A DNA stretch of 5,238 bases, taken from assembly GCA_947174725.1 (NCBI GenBank), contig CAMWKA010000158.1, positions 1-5,238 of the forward strand, in the 5' to 3' direction. The position numbers and the translations under genes are program-made. Shown piece by piece: positions 1-5,238 of this stretch. The notes below the pieces were generated by a model. That model was not told the origin of the DNA. It did not search any database and saw only the letters and a program-made list of their open reading frames with translations. This stretch comes from an uncultured Lachnospiraceae bacterium. Lineage in GTDB: Bacteria > Bacillota > Clostridia > Lachnospirales > Lachnospiraceae. Position 1 is the first letter of the stretch. Every line of letters starts with the position of its first letter.

Positions 1-41
1 GTATGGGATGCTCAACAGTTGTTGAGAAATATGAAGCTTAA
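1..41 (+). CDS. thl: Acetyl-CoA acetyltransferase (thiolase), C-terminal end only
   Basis: The first bases, read in the frame that starts at base 3, encode MGCSTVVEKYEA and then a TAA stop at 39-41. Bases 1-2 (gt) are the tail of the preceding codon. Thiolases of the ThlA/AtoB family end in a glycine-rich Cys-x-Gly-Gly-Gly-Met-Gly loop followed by a short beta strand. The fragment fits the end of that pattern (Met-Gly-x-x-x-Val-Val-Glu). Its place directly upstream of crt, 42 bases away and on the same strand, matches the usual order of this operon. The enzyme would condense two acetyl-CoA into acetoacetyl-CoA, the substrate of Hbd encoded downstream. Only 12 complete codons are visible, so the call rests on the short tail plus context. 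The catalytic residues lie outside the window. Confidence 0.8.
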   Translation, partial: MGCSTVVEKYEA

Positions 42-67
42 CATTAGGTAAGACGATATCATAAGGA

Positions 68-76
68 AAGAGGGGA
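68..76 (+). promoter_or_regulatory. Ribosome binding site of crt
   Basis: The purine stretch AAGAGGGGA ends seven bases before the ATG at 84. A second purine block, AAGGAAAG (63-70), lies just upstream. There is no other ATG in this frame between the thl stop and 84, so this site fixes the crt start. Confidence 0.6.
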
Positions 77-83
77 CATCAAC

Positions 84-869
84 ATGGAATTTATCCTTTA
101 TGAAGTAAAGGGCGCTGTCGGAACGATTACGATCAACCGCGAGAAAGCGCTGAACGCTTTGAATTCAAAGGTATTGGACGAGTTGAGCGCAACGTTGGAC
201 GCAGTTGATCTTGAAAATACAAGATGCCTGATCTTAACGGGCGCGGGACAGAAATCCTTTGTTGCCGGTGCAGACATCGGCGAGATGAGTACACTGACCA
301 AAGCAGAAGGAGAGGCATTCGGCAAGAAGGGCAATGACGTATTTCGTAAGTTAGAGACCTTCCCGATCCCTGTGATTGCGGCAGTCAACGGATTTGCGCT
401 GGGCGGTGGATGTGAGATCGCTATGAGCTGTGATATCAGGATCTGTTCCGATAACGCTGTATTTGGACAGCCGGAAGTTGGACTGGGCATCACGCCGGGC
501 TTTGGCGGTACACAGCGTCTTGCAAGGCTGGTAAGCCCGGGCATGGCAAAACAGTTGATCTATACAGCGCGTAATATCAAGGCGGACGAAGCGTACCGCA
601 TCGGTCTTGTGAACGCCGTATATCCGCTTGAGGAACTGCTTCCTGCAGCAGAGAAGATGGCGTCCGGTATTGCGAAGAATGCACCGATCGCTGTCCGCAA
701 CTGCAAGAAGGCGATCAACGACGGACTTCAGGTAGACATGGATCAGGCGATCGTGATCGAAGAGAAGCTTTTTGGCGACTGCTTCGAGACGGAAGACCAG
801 AAGTACGGCATGGCATTTTTCCTGGATAAGAATAAAGAAAAGGTAAAAGAGCCATTTAAAAACTGTTAA
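84..869 (+). CDS. crt: 3-hydroxybutyryl-CoA dehydratase (crotonase)
   Basis: Cytoplasmic enzyme that removes water from (S)-3-hydroxybutyryl-CoA to give crotonyl-CoA, the step between Hbd and Bcd. The 261-residue protein is a single crotonase-fold domain, the same length I recall for C. acetobutylicum Crt, and it aligns along its whole length. The N-terminal strand ends in NREKALNALN (18-27). The oxyanion-hole segment is FVAGADIGEM (59-68). The family signature GFALGGGCEIAMSCDIRI (103-120) carries the first catalytic glutamate, Glu111. FGQPEVGLGITPGFGGTQR (127-145) carries the second, Glu131. Both Glu residues of true hydratases are therefore present, which argues against an isomerase or a decarboxylase of the same fold. 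The C-terminal helices (ITKADEA-like NIKADEA, 164-170, through EDQK, 237-240) complete the fold. The start at 84 has a good ribosome site. By hand count, Ala codon GCG is used more often here (about 11 of 29) than in hbd. Confidence 0.96.
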   Translation: MEFILYEVKGAVGTITINREKALNALNSKVLDELSATLDAVDLENTRCLILTGAGQKSFVAGADIGEMSTLTKAEGEAFGKKGNDVFRKLETFPIPVIAAVNGFALGGGCEIAMSCDIRICSDNAVFGQPEVGLGITPGFGGTQRLARLVSPGMAKQLIYTARNIKADEAYRIGLVNAVYPLEELLPAAEKMASGIAKNAPIAVRNCKKAINDGLQVDMDQAIVIEEKLFGDCFETEDQKYGMAFFLDKNKEKVKEPFKNC

Positions 870-874
870 AGTGT

Positions 875-894
875 TGCGGAAAGTTTGCTCCGCA
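875..894 (+). repeat. Inverted repeat in crt-hbd gap
   Basis: TGCGGA (875-880) and TCCGCA (889-894) are perfect complements separated by eight bases, so the mRNA can form a six-pair hairpin five bases after the crt stop. No T run follows, so it is not an intrinsic terminator. A role in mRNA processing or stability between the crt and hbd cistrons is possible but is inference. Confidence 0.5.
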
Positions 895-915
895 TCTTAA
901 AATAAGCATATCATG

Positions 916-922
916 AAGGAGG
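916..922 (+). promoter_or_regulatory. Ribosome binding site that decides the hbd start
   Basis: AAGGAGG, a near-consensus Shine-Dalgarno, ends eight bases before the ATG at 931. An in-frame ATG at 913 lies immediately upstream of this motif and would encode the motif itself as codons, so it is very unlikely to be the real start. Confidence 0.85.
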
Positions 923-930
923 AAATTAGA

Positions 931-1770
931 ATGAAGGTAGGCGTTATTGGCGCAGGAACTATGGGTTCCGGTATTGCACAGGCATTCGCAATGACAGATG
1001 GATATGAGGTTTGTCTTTGCGATATCAAAGAGGAGTATGCTGAGGGCGGTAAGGCTAAGATCCAGAAGAATATGAATTTTCTGGTTGGCAAGGAGAAGAT
1101 TACACAGGCTCAGGCTGATGCGATCATGGGCAGAGTTACAACAGGTCTGAATAATATCTGCGCAGACTGTGATTTGATCATTGAGGTTGCGCTGGAGAAG
1201 CTTGAGATCAAGCAGAACATTTTTAAAGAGTTGATGGGTATTGTGAAGAAGGATTGTATGTTTGCTTCCAATACATCCTCCCTTTCCATTACCAAGATCG
1301 GCGAAGGTCTTGACAGACCGATGATCGGTATGCATTTCTTCAACCCTGCTGACAGAATGAAGCTGGTTGAGGTCATCAAAGCTGAGAACACACCGCAGGA
1401 AATGGTAGATAAGATCAAAGCCATCGCGGTTGAGATCGGCAAGACGCCTGTTGAAGTAAAGGAAGCTCCGGGCTTTGTAGTCAACAGGATCCTGATCCCG
1501 ATGATCAATGAAGCAGTCGGCGTTCTTGATGCAGGAACAGCTTCCGCAGAAGACATTGATGTAGCTATGCAGCTTGGCGCATCCCATCCGATGGGACCTC
1601 TTCACTTGGGTGATCTGATCGGTCTGGATATCTGCCTTGCGATCATGGAAGTTCTCTACAATGAGACCAAAGACGAGAAGTATGCTCCGCAGCCGCTTCT
1701 TAAGAAGATGGTTGCTGACGGCAAGCTTGGCAAGAAGACAGGCGCAGGATTCTTTGACTACTCTAAGTAG
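931..1770 (+). CDS. hbd: 3-hydroxybutyryl-CoA dehydrogenase
   Basis: Cytoplasmic dehydrogenase that reduces acetoacetyl-CoA to (S)-3-hydroxybutyryl-CoA. From the ATG at 931 it has 279 residues, close to the roughly 280 usual for bacterial Hbd. The Rossmann domain begins at once with GAGTMG (7-12, the dinucleotide loop). An acidic residue, Asp31, follows the second strand, which suggests NADH rather than NADPH. SNTSSLSIT (113-121) supplies the substrate-contacting Ser116. GMHFFNPADRMKLVEVIK (133-150) supplies the catalytic pair His135 and Glu147. GFVVNRILIPMINEA (181-195) contains Asn185. The C-terminal dimerisation domain ends in GAGFFDYSK, the normal family ending, so the gene is complete. 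A longer form from ATG 913 would add six residues but would swallow the ribosome site. The final codons and stop are the first copy of a four-copy 20-base tandem repeat that continues into the gap before bcd. Confidence 0.96.
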   Translation: MKVGVIGAGTMGSGIAQAFAMTDGYEVCLCDIKEEYAEGGKAKIQKNMNFLVGKEKITQAQADAIMGRVTTGLNNICADCDLIIEVALEKLEIKQNIFKELMGIVKKDCMFASNTSSLSITKIGEGLDRPMIGMHFFNPADRMKLVEVIKAENTPQEMVDKIKAIAVEIGKTPVEVKEAPGFVVNRILIPMINEAVGVLDAGTASAEDIDVAMQLGASHPMGPLHLGDLIGLDICLAIMEVLYNETKDEKYAPQPLLKKMVADGKLGKKTGAGFFDYSK

Positions 1771-1835
1771 GCAATGACTACGCTAAGTAGGCAATGACTA
1801 CTCTAAGTAGGCAATGACTACTCTAAGTAGGCAAT
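1756..1835 (+). repeat. Four-copy 20-base tandem repeat spanning the hbd stop codon
   Basis: The unit GACTACTCTAAGTAGGCAAT occurs at 1756-1775, 1776-1795, 1796-1815 and 1816-1835. Only copy 2 differs, with G for T at 1782. Copy 1 is the native hbd end (Asp, Tyr, Ser, Lys, TAG) plus five bases, and the other three are noncoding duplicates of it. Each copy contains CTACT-CTA-AGTAG, a five-base inverted repeat with a three-base loop, reduced to four pairs in copy 2. Because 20 is not a multiple of three, the TAG of successive copies falls in different frames, so all three forward frames are closed. The heptamer AAGTAGG recurs once more at 1861-1867, possibly by chance. The near identity suggests recent duplication or continued slippage. 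No function is known to me. Confidence 0.95.
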
Positions 1836-1876
1836 AACGGAGTATGTTCCGATTTTAATGAAGTAGGAAAGAAATG

Positions 1877-1889
1877 CTGTCTGAGACAG
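1877..1889 (+). repeat. Short inverted repeat upstream of bcd ribosome site
   Basis: CTGTC (1877-1881) and GACAG (1885-1889) pair around a TGA loop, with two further wobble pairs possible outside. The structure lies 17 bases ahead of the bcd Shine-Dalgarno and so would leave it exposed. It has no T tract and is not a terminator. Confidence 0.4.
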
Positions 1890-1906
1890 TGAAATGTATA
1901 AAAAAT

Positions 1907-1912
1907 GGAGGA
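1907..1912 (+). promoter_or_regulatory. Ribosome binding site that decides the bcd start
   Basis: GGAGGA lies nine bases before the ATG at 1922. It falls inside the 16-codon extension that would result from the in-frame ATG at 1874, which has only a weak purine stretch in front. This supports 1922 as the start. Confidence 0.8.
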
Positions 1913-1921
1913 ATAAAAATC

Positions 1922-3088
1922 ATGGATTTTACATTAAGCAAAAAGCATGAAATGGCGAGAACGCTGTTCAGGGAATTTGCTGAGAAAGAAGTTAAACCCT
2001 TGGCGCAGGAAGTAGATGAGACAGAAGTATTCCCAAGAGGAACCGTGGAGAAGATGGCGAAAGCAGGCTTCATGGGGATTCCTATTCCTAAGGAATATGG
2101 TGGACAGGGCTGCGATGTCCTGACCTATGCAATGTGTGTAGAGGAGCTTTCCAAGGTCTGTGGTACGACAGGCGTTATCGTATCCGCGCATACTTCCCTT
2201 TGCTGCGATCCGATCCTTACATACGGTACGGATGAGCAGAAACAGAAATACCTGCCGGATCTTGCAAGCGGACGCAAGATCGGAGCTTTTGGTCTGACAG
2301 AGCCGGGTGCCGGTACGGATGCTCAGGGACAGCAGACAAAGGCTGTATTGGATGGAGATGAGTGGGTGATCAACGGATCTAAGATCTTCATCACCAACGG
2401 TAAGGAAGCTGATGTATATGTTATCTTTGCAGTTACAGGTGTGGTAGAGAAAAGAGGCAAACAGATCAAGGAGATCTCTGCCTTTATCGTAGAGAAAGGT
2501 ACGCCGGGCTTCACCTTTGGTACAAAGGAGAAGAAGATGGGTATCCGTGGTTCTTCCACATATGAGTTGATCTTTACCGACTGCCGTATCCCGAAGGACA
2601 ATATGTTGGGACAGCAGGGCAAGGGCTTTGGTATCGCAATGCATACTTTGGATGGCGGACGTATCGGTATCGCTGCACAGGCGCTTGGTATCGGTGAGGG
2701 CGCGCTGGAGAGAACCATTGCATATACCAAGGAGAGAAAGCAGTTTGGCAGAACCATCGCACAGCAGCAGAACACACAGTTCCAGCTTGCTGATATGGCG
2801 ACCAAAGCACAGGCTGCACAGCTTTTGGTATATAAAGCGGCTATGACCAAGGATCAGTACACCAAGGATCACAAGACAGCTTACGGCGTAGAAGCAGCTA
2901 TGGCAAAGCTTTACGCAGCAGAGATGGCAATGGAAGTTACCACAAAGGCTGTACAGCTTCACGGTGGTTACGGTTACACAAGAGAGTACGATGTAGAGCG
3001 TATGATGCGTGACGCCAAGATCACGGAGATCTATGAAGGAACCAGCGAAGTTCAGAGAATGGTTATCTCCGCAGCGCTGCTGAAATAA
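1922..3088 (+). CDS. bcd: Butyryl-CoA dehydrogenase
   Basis: Flavoprotein of the acyl-CoA dehydrogenase family that reduces crotonyl-CoA to butyryl-CoA in a complex with the two Etf subunits encoded next. It has 388 residues from ATG 1922, slightly longer than C. acetobutylicum Bcd (about 379). The N-terminal helical domain opens with MDFTLSKKHE, the usual Bcd beginning. GAFGLTEPGAGTD (121-133) is the first family signature, at the FAD/substrate site. The middle beta domain includes WVINGSKIFITNG (148-160). ERKQFGR (271-277) is the conserved segment that contacts FAD across the subunit interface. QLHGGYGYTREYDVERMMRDAK (345-366) is the second signature. YEGTSEVQ (371-378) carries the catalytic base Glu372. 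The loop around 173-184 and the segment around 308-320 each appear about four residues longer than in C. acetobutylicum. A start at 1874 (404 residues) is possible but less likely. Confidence 0.95.
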   Translation: MDFTLSKKHEMARTLFREFAEKEVKPLAQEVDETEVFPRGTVEKMAKAGFMGIPIPKEYGGQGCDVLTYAMCVEELSKVCGTTGVIVSAHTSLCCDPILTYGTDEQKQKYLPDLASGRKIGAFGLTEPGAGTDAQGQQTKAVLDGDEWVINGSKIFITNGKEADVYVIFAVTGVVEKRGKQIKEISAFIVEKGTPGFTFGTKEKKMGIRGSSTYELIFTDCRIPKDNMLGQQGKGFGIAMHTLDGGRIGIAAQALGIGEGALERTIAYTKERKQFGRTIAQQQNTQFQLADMATKAQAAQLLVYKAAMTKDQYTKDHKTAYGVEAAMAKLYAAEMAMEVTTKAVQLHGGYGYTREYDVERMMRDAKITEIYEGTSEVQRMVISAALLK

Positions 3089-3090
3089 AT

Positions 3091-3110
3091 AACACGTAAA
3101 TTTCCGTGTT
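3091..3110 (+). repeat. Inverted repeat in bcd-etfB gap
   Basis: AACACG (3091-3096) and CGTGTT (3105-3110) are perfect complements around an eight-base loop, two bases after the bcd stop. The inner loop AAA/TTT could add pairs across one mismatch in DNA. No T run follows, so read-through into etfB is expected. Stem length and loop size equal those of the crt-hbd hairpin. Confidence 0.5.
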
Positions 3111-3155
3111 GGCAGAAAACGGATCAAAAAGCAATGCTTGAAAATAATAAAAAGT

Positions 3156-3162
3156 AAGGAGA
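3156..3162 (+). promoter_or_regulatory. Ribosome binding site of etfB
   Basis: AAGGAGA ends seven bases before the ATG at 3170. It is a standard Shine-Dalgarno and agrees with the family start MKIVVCVKQVPDT. Confidence 0.75.
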
Positions 3163-3169
3163 AAATACA

Positions 3170-3952
3170 ATGAAAATTGTTGTTTGTGTAAAACAGGTAC
3201 CCGATACAAAGGGTGGCGTGAAATTCAATCCTGATGGTACGCTGGATCGTGGCGCAATGCTTGCGATCATGAATCCGGATGACAAAGCAGGCTTAGAGGC
3301 AGCTCTTAGATTAAAAGATCAGTATGGTGCGGAAGTAACTGTTGTAACCATGGGTCTTCCTAAGGCTGAGGAAGTTCTTCGTGAAGCAATGGCAATGGGT
3401 GCGGACAAGGGTATCCTTGTGACAGACAGAGTGCTTGGCGGCGCTGATACATGGGCAACTTCCCAGACACTTGCCGGAGCGCTTCGTAACTTAGAGTACG
3501 ACTTGATCATTACAGGACGTCAGGCAATCGATGGCGATACCGCACAGGTAGGACCTCAGATTTCCGAGCATCTGAACATTCCTGTTATCTCTTATGCACA
3601 GGATATTAAGATCGACGGCGACAGTGTGATCGTTGAGCGTCAGTATGACGACAGATACCATGTATTAAAGGCTAAGATGCCTTGTCTGGTTACTGCACTG
3701 GCTGAGTTAAATGAGCCCCGTTATATGACACCGGGCGGAATCTTTGATGCTTATGATGCAGACATTACCGTATGGGGAAGAGCGGACCTGAAAGATGTGG
3801 AGGATTCCAATCTTGGCCTGAAAGGCTCACCGACACAGATCGCAAAGGCTTCTGATAAGGTAAGAAAGGGAGCTGGCGAGAAGGTGAATCTGGATGTGAC
3901 TGAGTCCGTAGATTACATTGTTGGTAAATTAAAAGAAAAGCATGTCATCTAA
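3170..3952 (+). CDS. etfB: Electron transfer flavoprotein, beta subunit
   Basis: Small subunit of the Etf heterodimer that passes electrons from NADH to Bcd. The 260-residue protein is a single adenine-nucleotide alpha-hydrolase-like domain, the usual EtfB size. It opens with MKIVVCVKQVPDT (1-13), then NPDD (35-38), with MGADKGILVTD (76-86) in the core fold. GRQAIDGDTAQVGPQ (116-130) is the conserved nucleotide/flavin-binding loop of EtfB. The stretch VERQYDDRYHVLKAKMPCLVTA (155-176) lies where the beta-subunit signature is expected, ending in the typical Pro-x-Leu-Val-Thr. In clostridial Bcd-Etf complexes this subunit binds the bifurcating FAD. The operon setting makes that role likely here, but sequence alone does not prove bifurcation. 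It lies 81 bases after bcd and 41 before etfA, consistent with stoichiometric expression. Confidence 0.95.
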   Translation: MKIVVCVKQVPDTKGGVKFNPDGTLDRGAMLAIMNPDDKAGLEAALRLKDQYGAEVTVVTMGLPKAEEVLREAMAMGADKGILVTDRVLGGADTWATSQTLAGALRNLEYDLIITGRQAIDGDTAQVGPQISEHLNIPVISYAQDIKIDGDSVIVERQYDDRYHVLKAKMPCLVTALAELNEPRYMTPGGIFDAYDADITVWGRADLKDVEDSNLGLKGSPTQIAKASDKVRKGAGEKVNLDVTESVDYIVGKLKEKHVI

Positions 3953-3975
3953 TATAAACATCTGCAGATTGAGAG

Positions 3976-3983
3976 AAAGGAAT
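3976..3983 (+). promoter_or_regulatory. Probable ribosome binding site of etfA
   Basis: AAAGGAAT matches the first six bases of AAAGGAGG and stands ten bases before ATG 3994, the same spacing seen from GGAGG to the bcd start. The in-frame ATG at 3982 overlaps this motif and so would have almost no spacing. That favours 3994 as the start, though the site is weaker than those of hbd and bcd. Confidence 0.5.
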
Positions 3984-3993
3984 GGTTAATAAC

Positions 3994-5040
3994 ATGAATA
4001 TTCAAGATTATAAAGGAGTATTTGTCTTTGCGCAGCAGGTAGACAATGTACTCAGCGGAATTGCATTAGAGTTGGTTGGCAAAGGAAAAGACCTTGCCAA
4101 GGATCTTGGAACAGAGGTAACGGCAGTTTTGGTTGGTTCCGGCGTGAAGGGACTGGCAGATGAACTTGGCGAGTATGGCGCAGATAAGGTTATCGTTGTA
4201 GATGATCCGGAACTGAAGGATTACAGAACTGAGCCCTATGCGCATGCAGTAGCATCTGTGATCAATGAGTATAAGCCGGAGATCTTCCTAATCGGCGCTA
4301 CAGCCATCGGTCGTGACCTTGGACCTCGTGTGTCCGCAAGGATTCACACAGGTCTGACAGCAGACTGTACACAGCTTGATATCGGTGATTTCCCGATCAA
4401 TCCGATTCCCGGCAAAGAGCAGCTTCATAACCAGCTGTTGATGACACGTCCTGCATTCGGCGGTAATACCATCGCTACGATTGCGTGTCCGGATTTCCGC
4501 CCGCAGATGGCTACCGTTCGTCCCGGCGTTATGCAGAAGGCACCGAAGGAAGCCGGCAGAAAGGCAGAGGTGATTGAATACAATCCCGGATTTACACCGG
4601 ATCATAAATATGTTGAGATCATGGAGATCGTTAAGGCAGTATCCGATGTTGAGGATATTATGGATGCTAAGATCCTTGTGTCCGGCGGTCGTGGCGTAGG
4701 AAGCCCTGAAAATTTCAAGCTTCTTGAGGATCTTGCAGAGGCCATCGGCGGAACCGTAAGCTGTTCCCGTGCTGTTGTAGATGCAGGCTGGAAGCCGAAG
4801 GATCTTCAGGTTGGACAGACCGGTAAGACAGTTCGTCCGAATGTATATTTTGCAATCGGTATCTCCGGAGCAATCCAGCACCTTGCAGGTATGGAAGAAT
4901 CCGATATCATCATTGCAATCAACAAGGATGAGTCCGCTCCGATCTTTGATGTAGCTGATTATGGTGTAGTAGGAGATCTGAACAAGATTCTGCCGCAGCT
5001 GACAGCACAGATCAAAGAGGCAATGGCGGCTAAGGCATAA
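3994..5040 (+). CDS. etfA: Electron transfer flavoprotein, alpha subunit
   Basis: Large subunit of the Etf dimer, which carries electrons to Bcd. From ATG 3994 it has 348 residues and begins [15 protein letters not shown], as EtfA proteins of this group do. An ATG at 3982 would add four residues. The N-terminal domain contains [13 protein letters not shown] (100-112), [12 protein letters not shown] (119-130) and [13 protein letters not shown] (151-163). The C-terminal FAD domain contains SGGRGVGS (230-237), Ser258-Arg259, [11 protein letters not shown] (272-282) and the EtfA signature from Val284 to Asn310, including [12 protein letters not shown] (289-300). All FAD-contact motifs are intact. 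The segment between LDIGDF and LLMTRP (about 134-147) looks roughly ten residues longer than in C. acetobutylicum EtfA. The gene is the last of the operon, with a terminator 28 bases after its stop. Confidence 0.94.
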   Translation: MNIQDYKGVFVFAQQVDNVLSGIALELVGKGKDLAKDLGTEVTAVLVGSGVKGLADELGEYGADKVIVVDDPELKDYRTEPYAHAVASVINEYKPEIFLIGATAIGRDLGPRVSARIHTGLTADCTQLDIGDFPINPIPGKEQLHNQLLMTRPAFGGNTIATIACPDFRPQMATVRPGVMQKAPKEAGRKAEVIEYNPGFTPDHKYVEIMEIVKAVSDVEDIMDAKILVSGGRGVGSPENFKLLEDLAEAIGGTVSCSRAVVDAGWKPKDLQVGQTGKTVRPNVYFAIGISGAIQHLAGMEESDIIIAINKDESAPIFDVADYGVVGDLNKILPQLTAQIKEAMAAKA

Positions 5041-5068
5041 GAGATCCTGAGATAAATAAAAGATAATG

Positions 5069-5115
5069 ATCCCCGTATTTCCTAAGTGGAGATGCGGGGA
5101 TTTGCATTTTCTTTT
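5069..5115 (+). terminator. Intrinsic terminator after etfA
   Basis: The 14-base arm 5069-5082 pairs with 5088-5101 across a five-base loop (TAAGT). Twelve pairs are Watson-Crick and two are G-U wobbles, with a GC-rich base (ATCCCCG/CGGGGAT). It is followed by the T-rich stretch TTGCATTTTCTTTT. It marks the end of the operon. An A-rich stretch precedes the stem (about 5052-5066), so it could also act on a convergent transcript. Confidence 0.9.
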
Positions 5116-5122
5116 CATTTTT

Positions 5123-5238
5123 GGAACAACTATTTTCAAATTTCGAGTTATGTAAACCTCATTGACGGGATTGTGGAACGAAAAATGATAAAGCAGTTGT
5201 GCAATGCAGACAATATCATACGCCGGGTGCTTGTGCGC
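5123..5238. other. Downstream flank with no assignable gene
   Basis: Past the terminator about 115 bases remain. On the + strand one frame stays open to the window edge, with an ATG at 5185 (MIKQLCNADNIIRRVLVR) and only a weak upstream GGAACGA. On the - strand another frame could be the tail of a convergent gene stopping near 5153. Neither shows a recognisable motif. TTGACG at 5162-5167 resembles a -35 box, but no good -10 box lies at proper spacing. I make no gene or promoter call. Confidence 0.3.

Noticed and set aside
875..894. Intrinsic terminator between crt and hbd
   Set aside because: The six-pair stem is not followed by a T run, and the operon clearly continues.
913..930. Upstream hbd start at 913
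   Set aside because: It would translate the AAGGAGG ribosome site and add six residues ahead of the conserved Rossmann start.
1756..1835. CRISPR array
   Set aside because: The copies are directly adjacent with no spacers, and the first copy is hbd coding sequence. This is a simple tandem duplication.
1873..1902. Internal promoter with TATAAA (1897-1902) ahead of bcd
   Set aside because: No -35-like hexamer lies 16-18 bases upstream, and transcription would start at the bcd Shine-Dalgarno.
856..3127. Long open frames on the - strand opposite hbd (856-1605) and bcd (1934-3127)
   Set aside because: They lie antisense to well-supported genes, show no known motifs and have Cys/His/Leu-rich translations typical of shadow frames.
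4288..5139. 283-residue open frame on the - strand opposite etfA
   Set aside because: It crosses the terminator and overlaps most of etfA, with no recognisable domain. The low density of stops follows from etfA codon use.
5162..5190. Promoter with TTGACG (5162-5167) downstream of the terminator
   Set aside because: At 17-base spacing the hexamer is ATGATA, a poor -10. The better GATAAA needs a 20-base spacer.

Overview
The window is the end of a thiolase gene followed by five complete genes, all on the + strand, that together form the central butyrate (crotonyl-CoA/butyryl-CoA) pathway. The order is thl (last codons only), crt, hbd, bcd, etfB, etfA. Gaps are 42, 61, 151, 81 and 41 bases. Each complete gene has a Shine-Dalgarno sequence, and a strong intrinsic terminator follows etfA. 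No promoter is visible, so transcription probably starts upstream of thl, outside the window.

The protein sequences, the purine-rich AAGGAGG-type ribosome sites and the moderate GC content point to an anaerobic Firmicute. The gene order thl-crt-hbd-bcd-etfB-etfA fits butyrate-producing Lachnospiraceae (Clostridium cluster XIVa) better than Clostridium acetobutylicum, where hbd comes last. I cannot name a genus from sequence alone.

The genes cooperate as follows. Thiolase condenses two acetyl-CoA to acetoacetyl-CoA, Hbd reduces it to 3-hydroxybutyryl-CoA, and Crt dehydrates that to crotonyl-CoA. Bcd with EtfB/EtfA reduces crotonyl-CoA to butyryl-CoA. In the known clostridial complexes this last step also reduces ferredoxin by flavin-based electron bifurcation. 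The terminal enzymes that release butyrate are not in the window.

The most unusual element is not a gene. The last five codons of hbd (Asp-Tyr-Ser-Lys-stop) plus five following bases form a 20-base unit present four times in tandem (1756-1835). The three extra copies lie in the hbd-bcd gap, which is the longest in the operon. Each copy holds a small inverted repeat, and the copies create a chain of seven-codon reading frames linked by ATGA overlaps. Short inverted repeats also sit at or near the other gene junctions. Otherwise this is a conventional core-metabolism operon, and I see no sign of a new multi-gene system.
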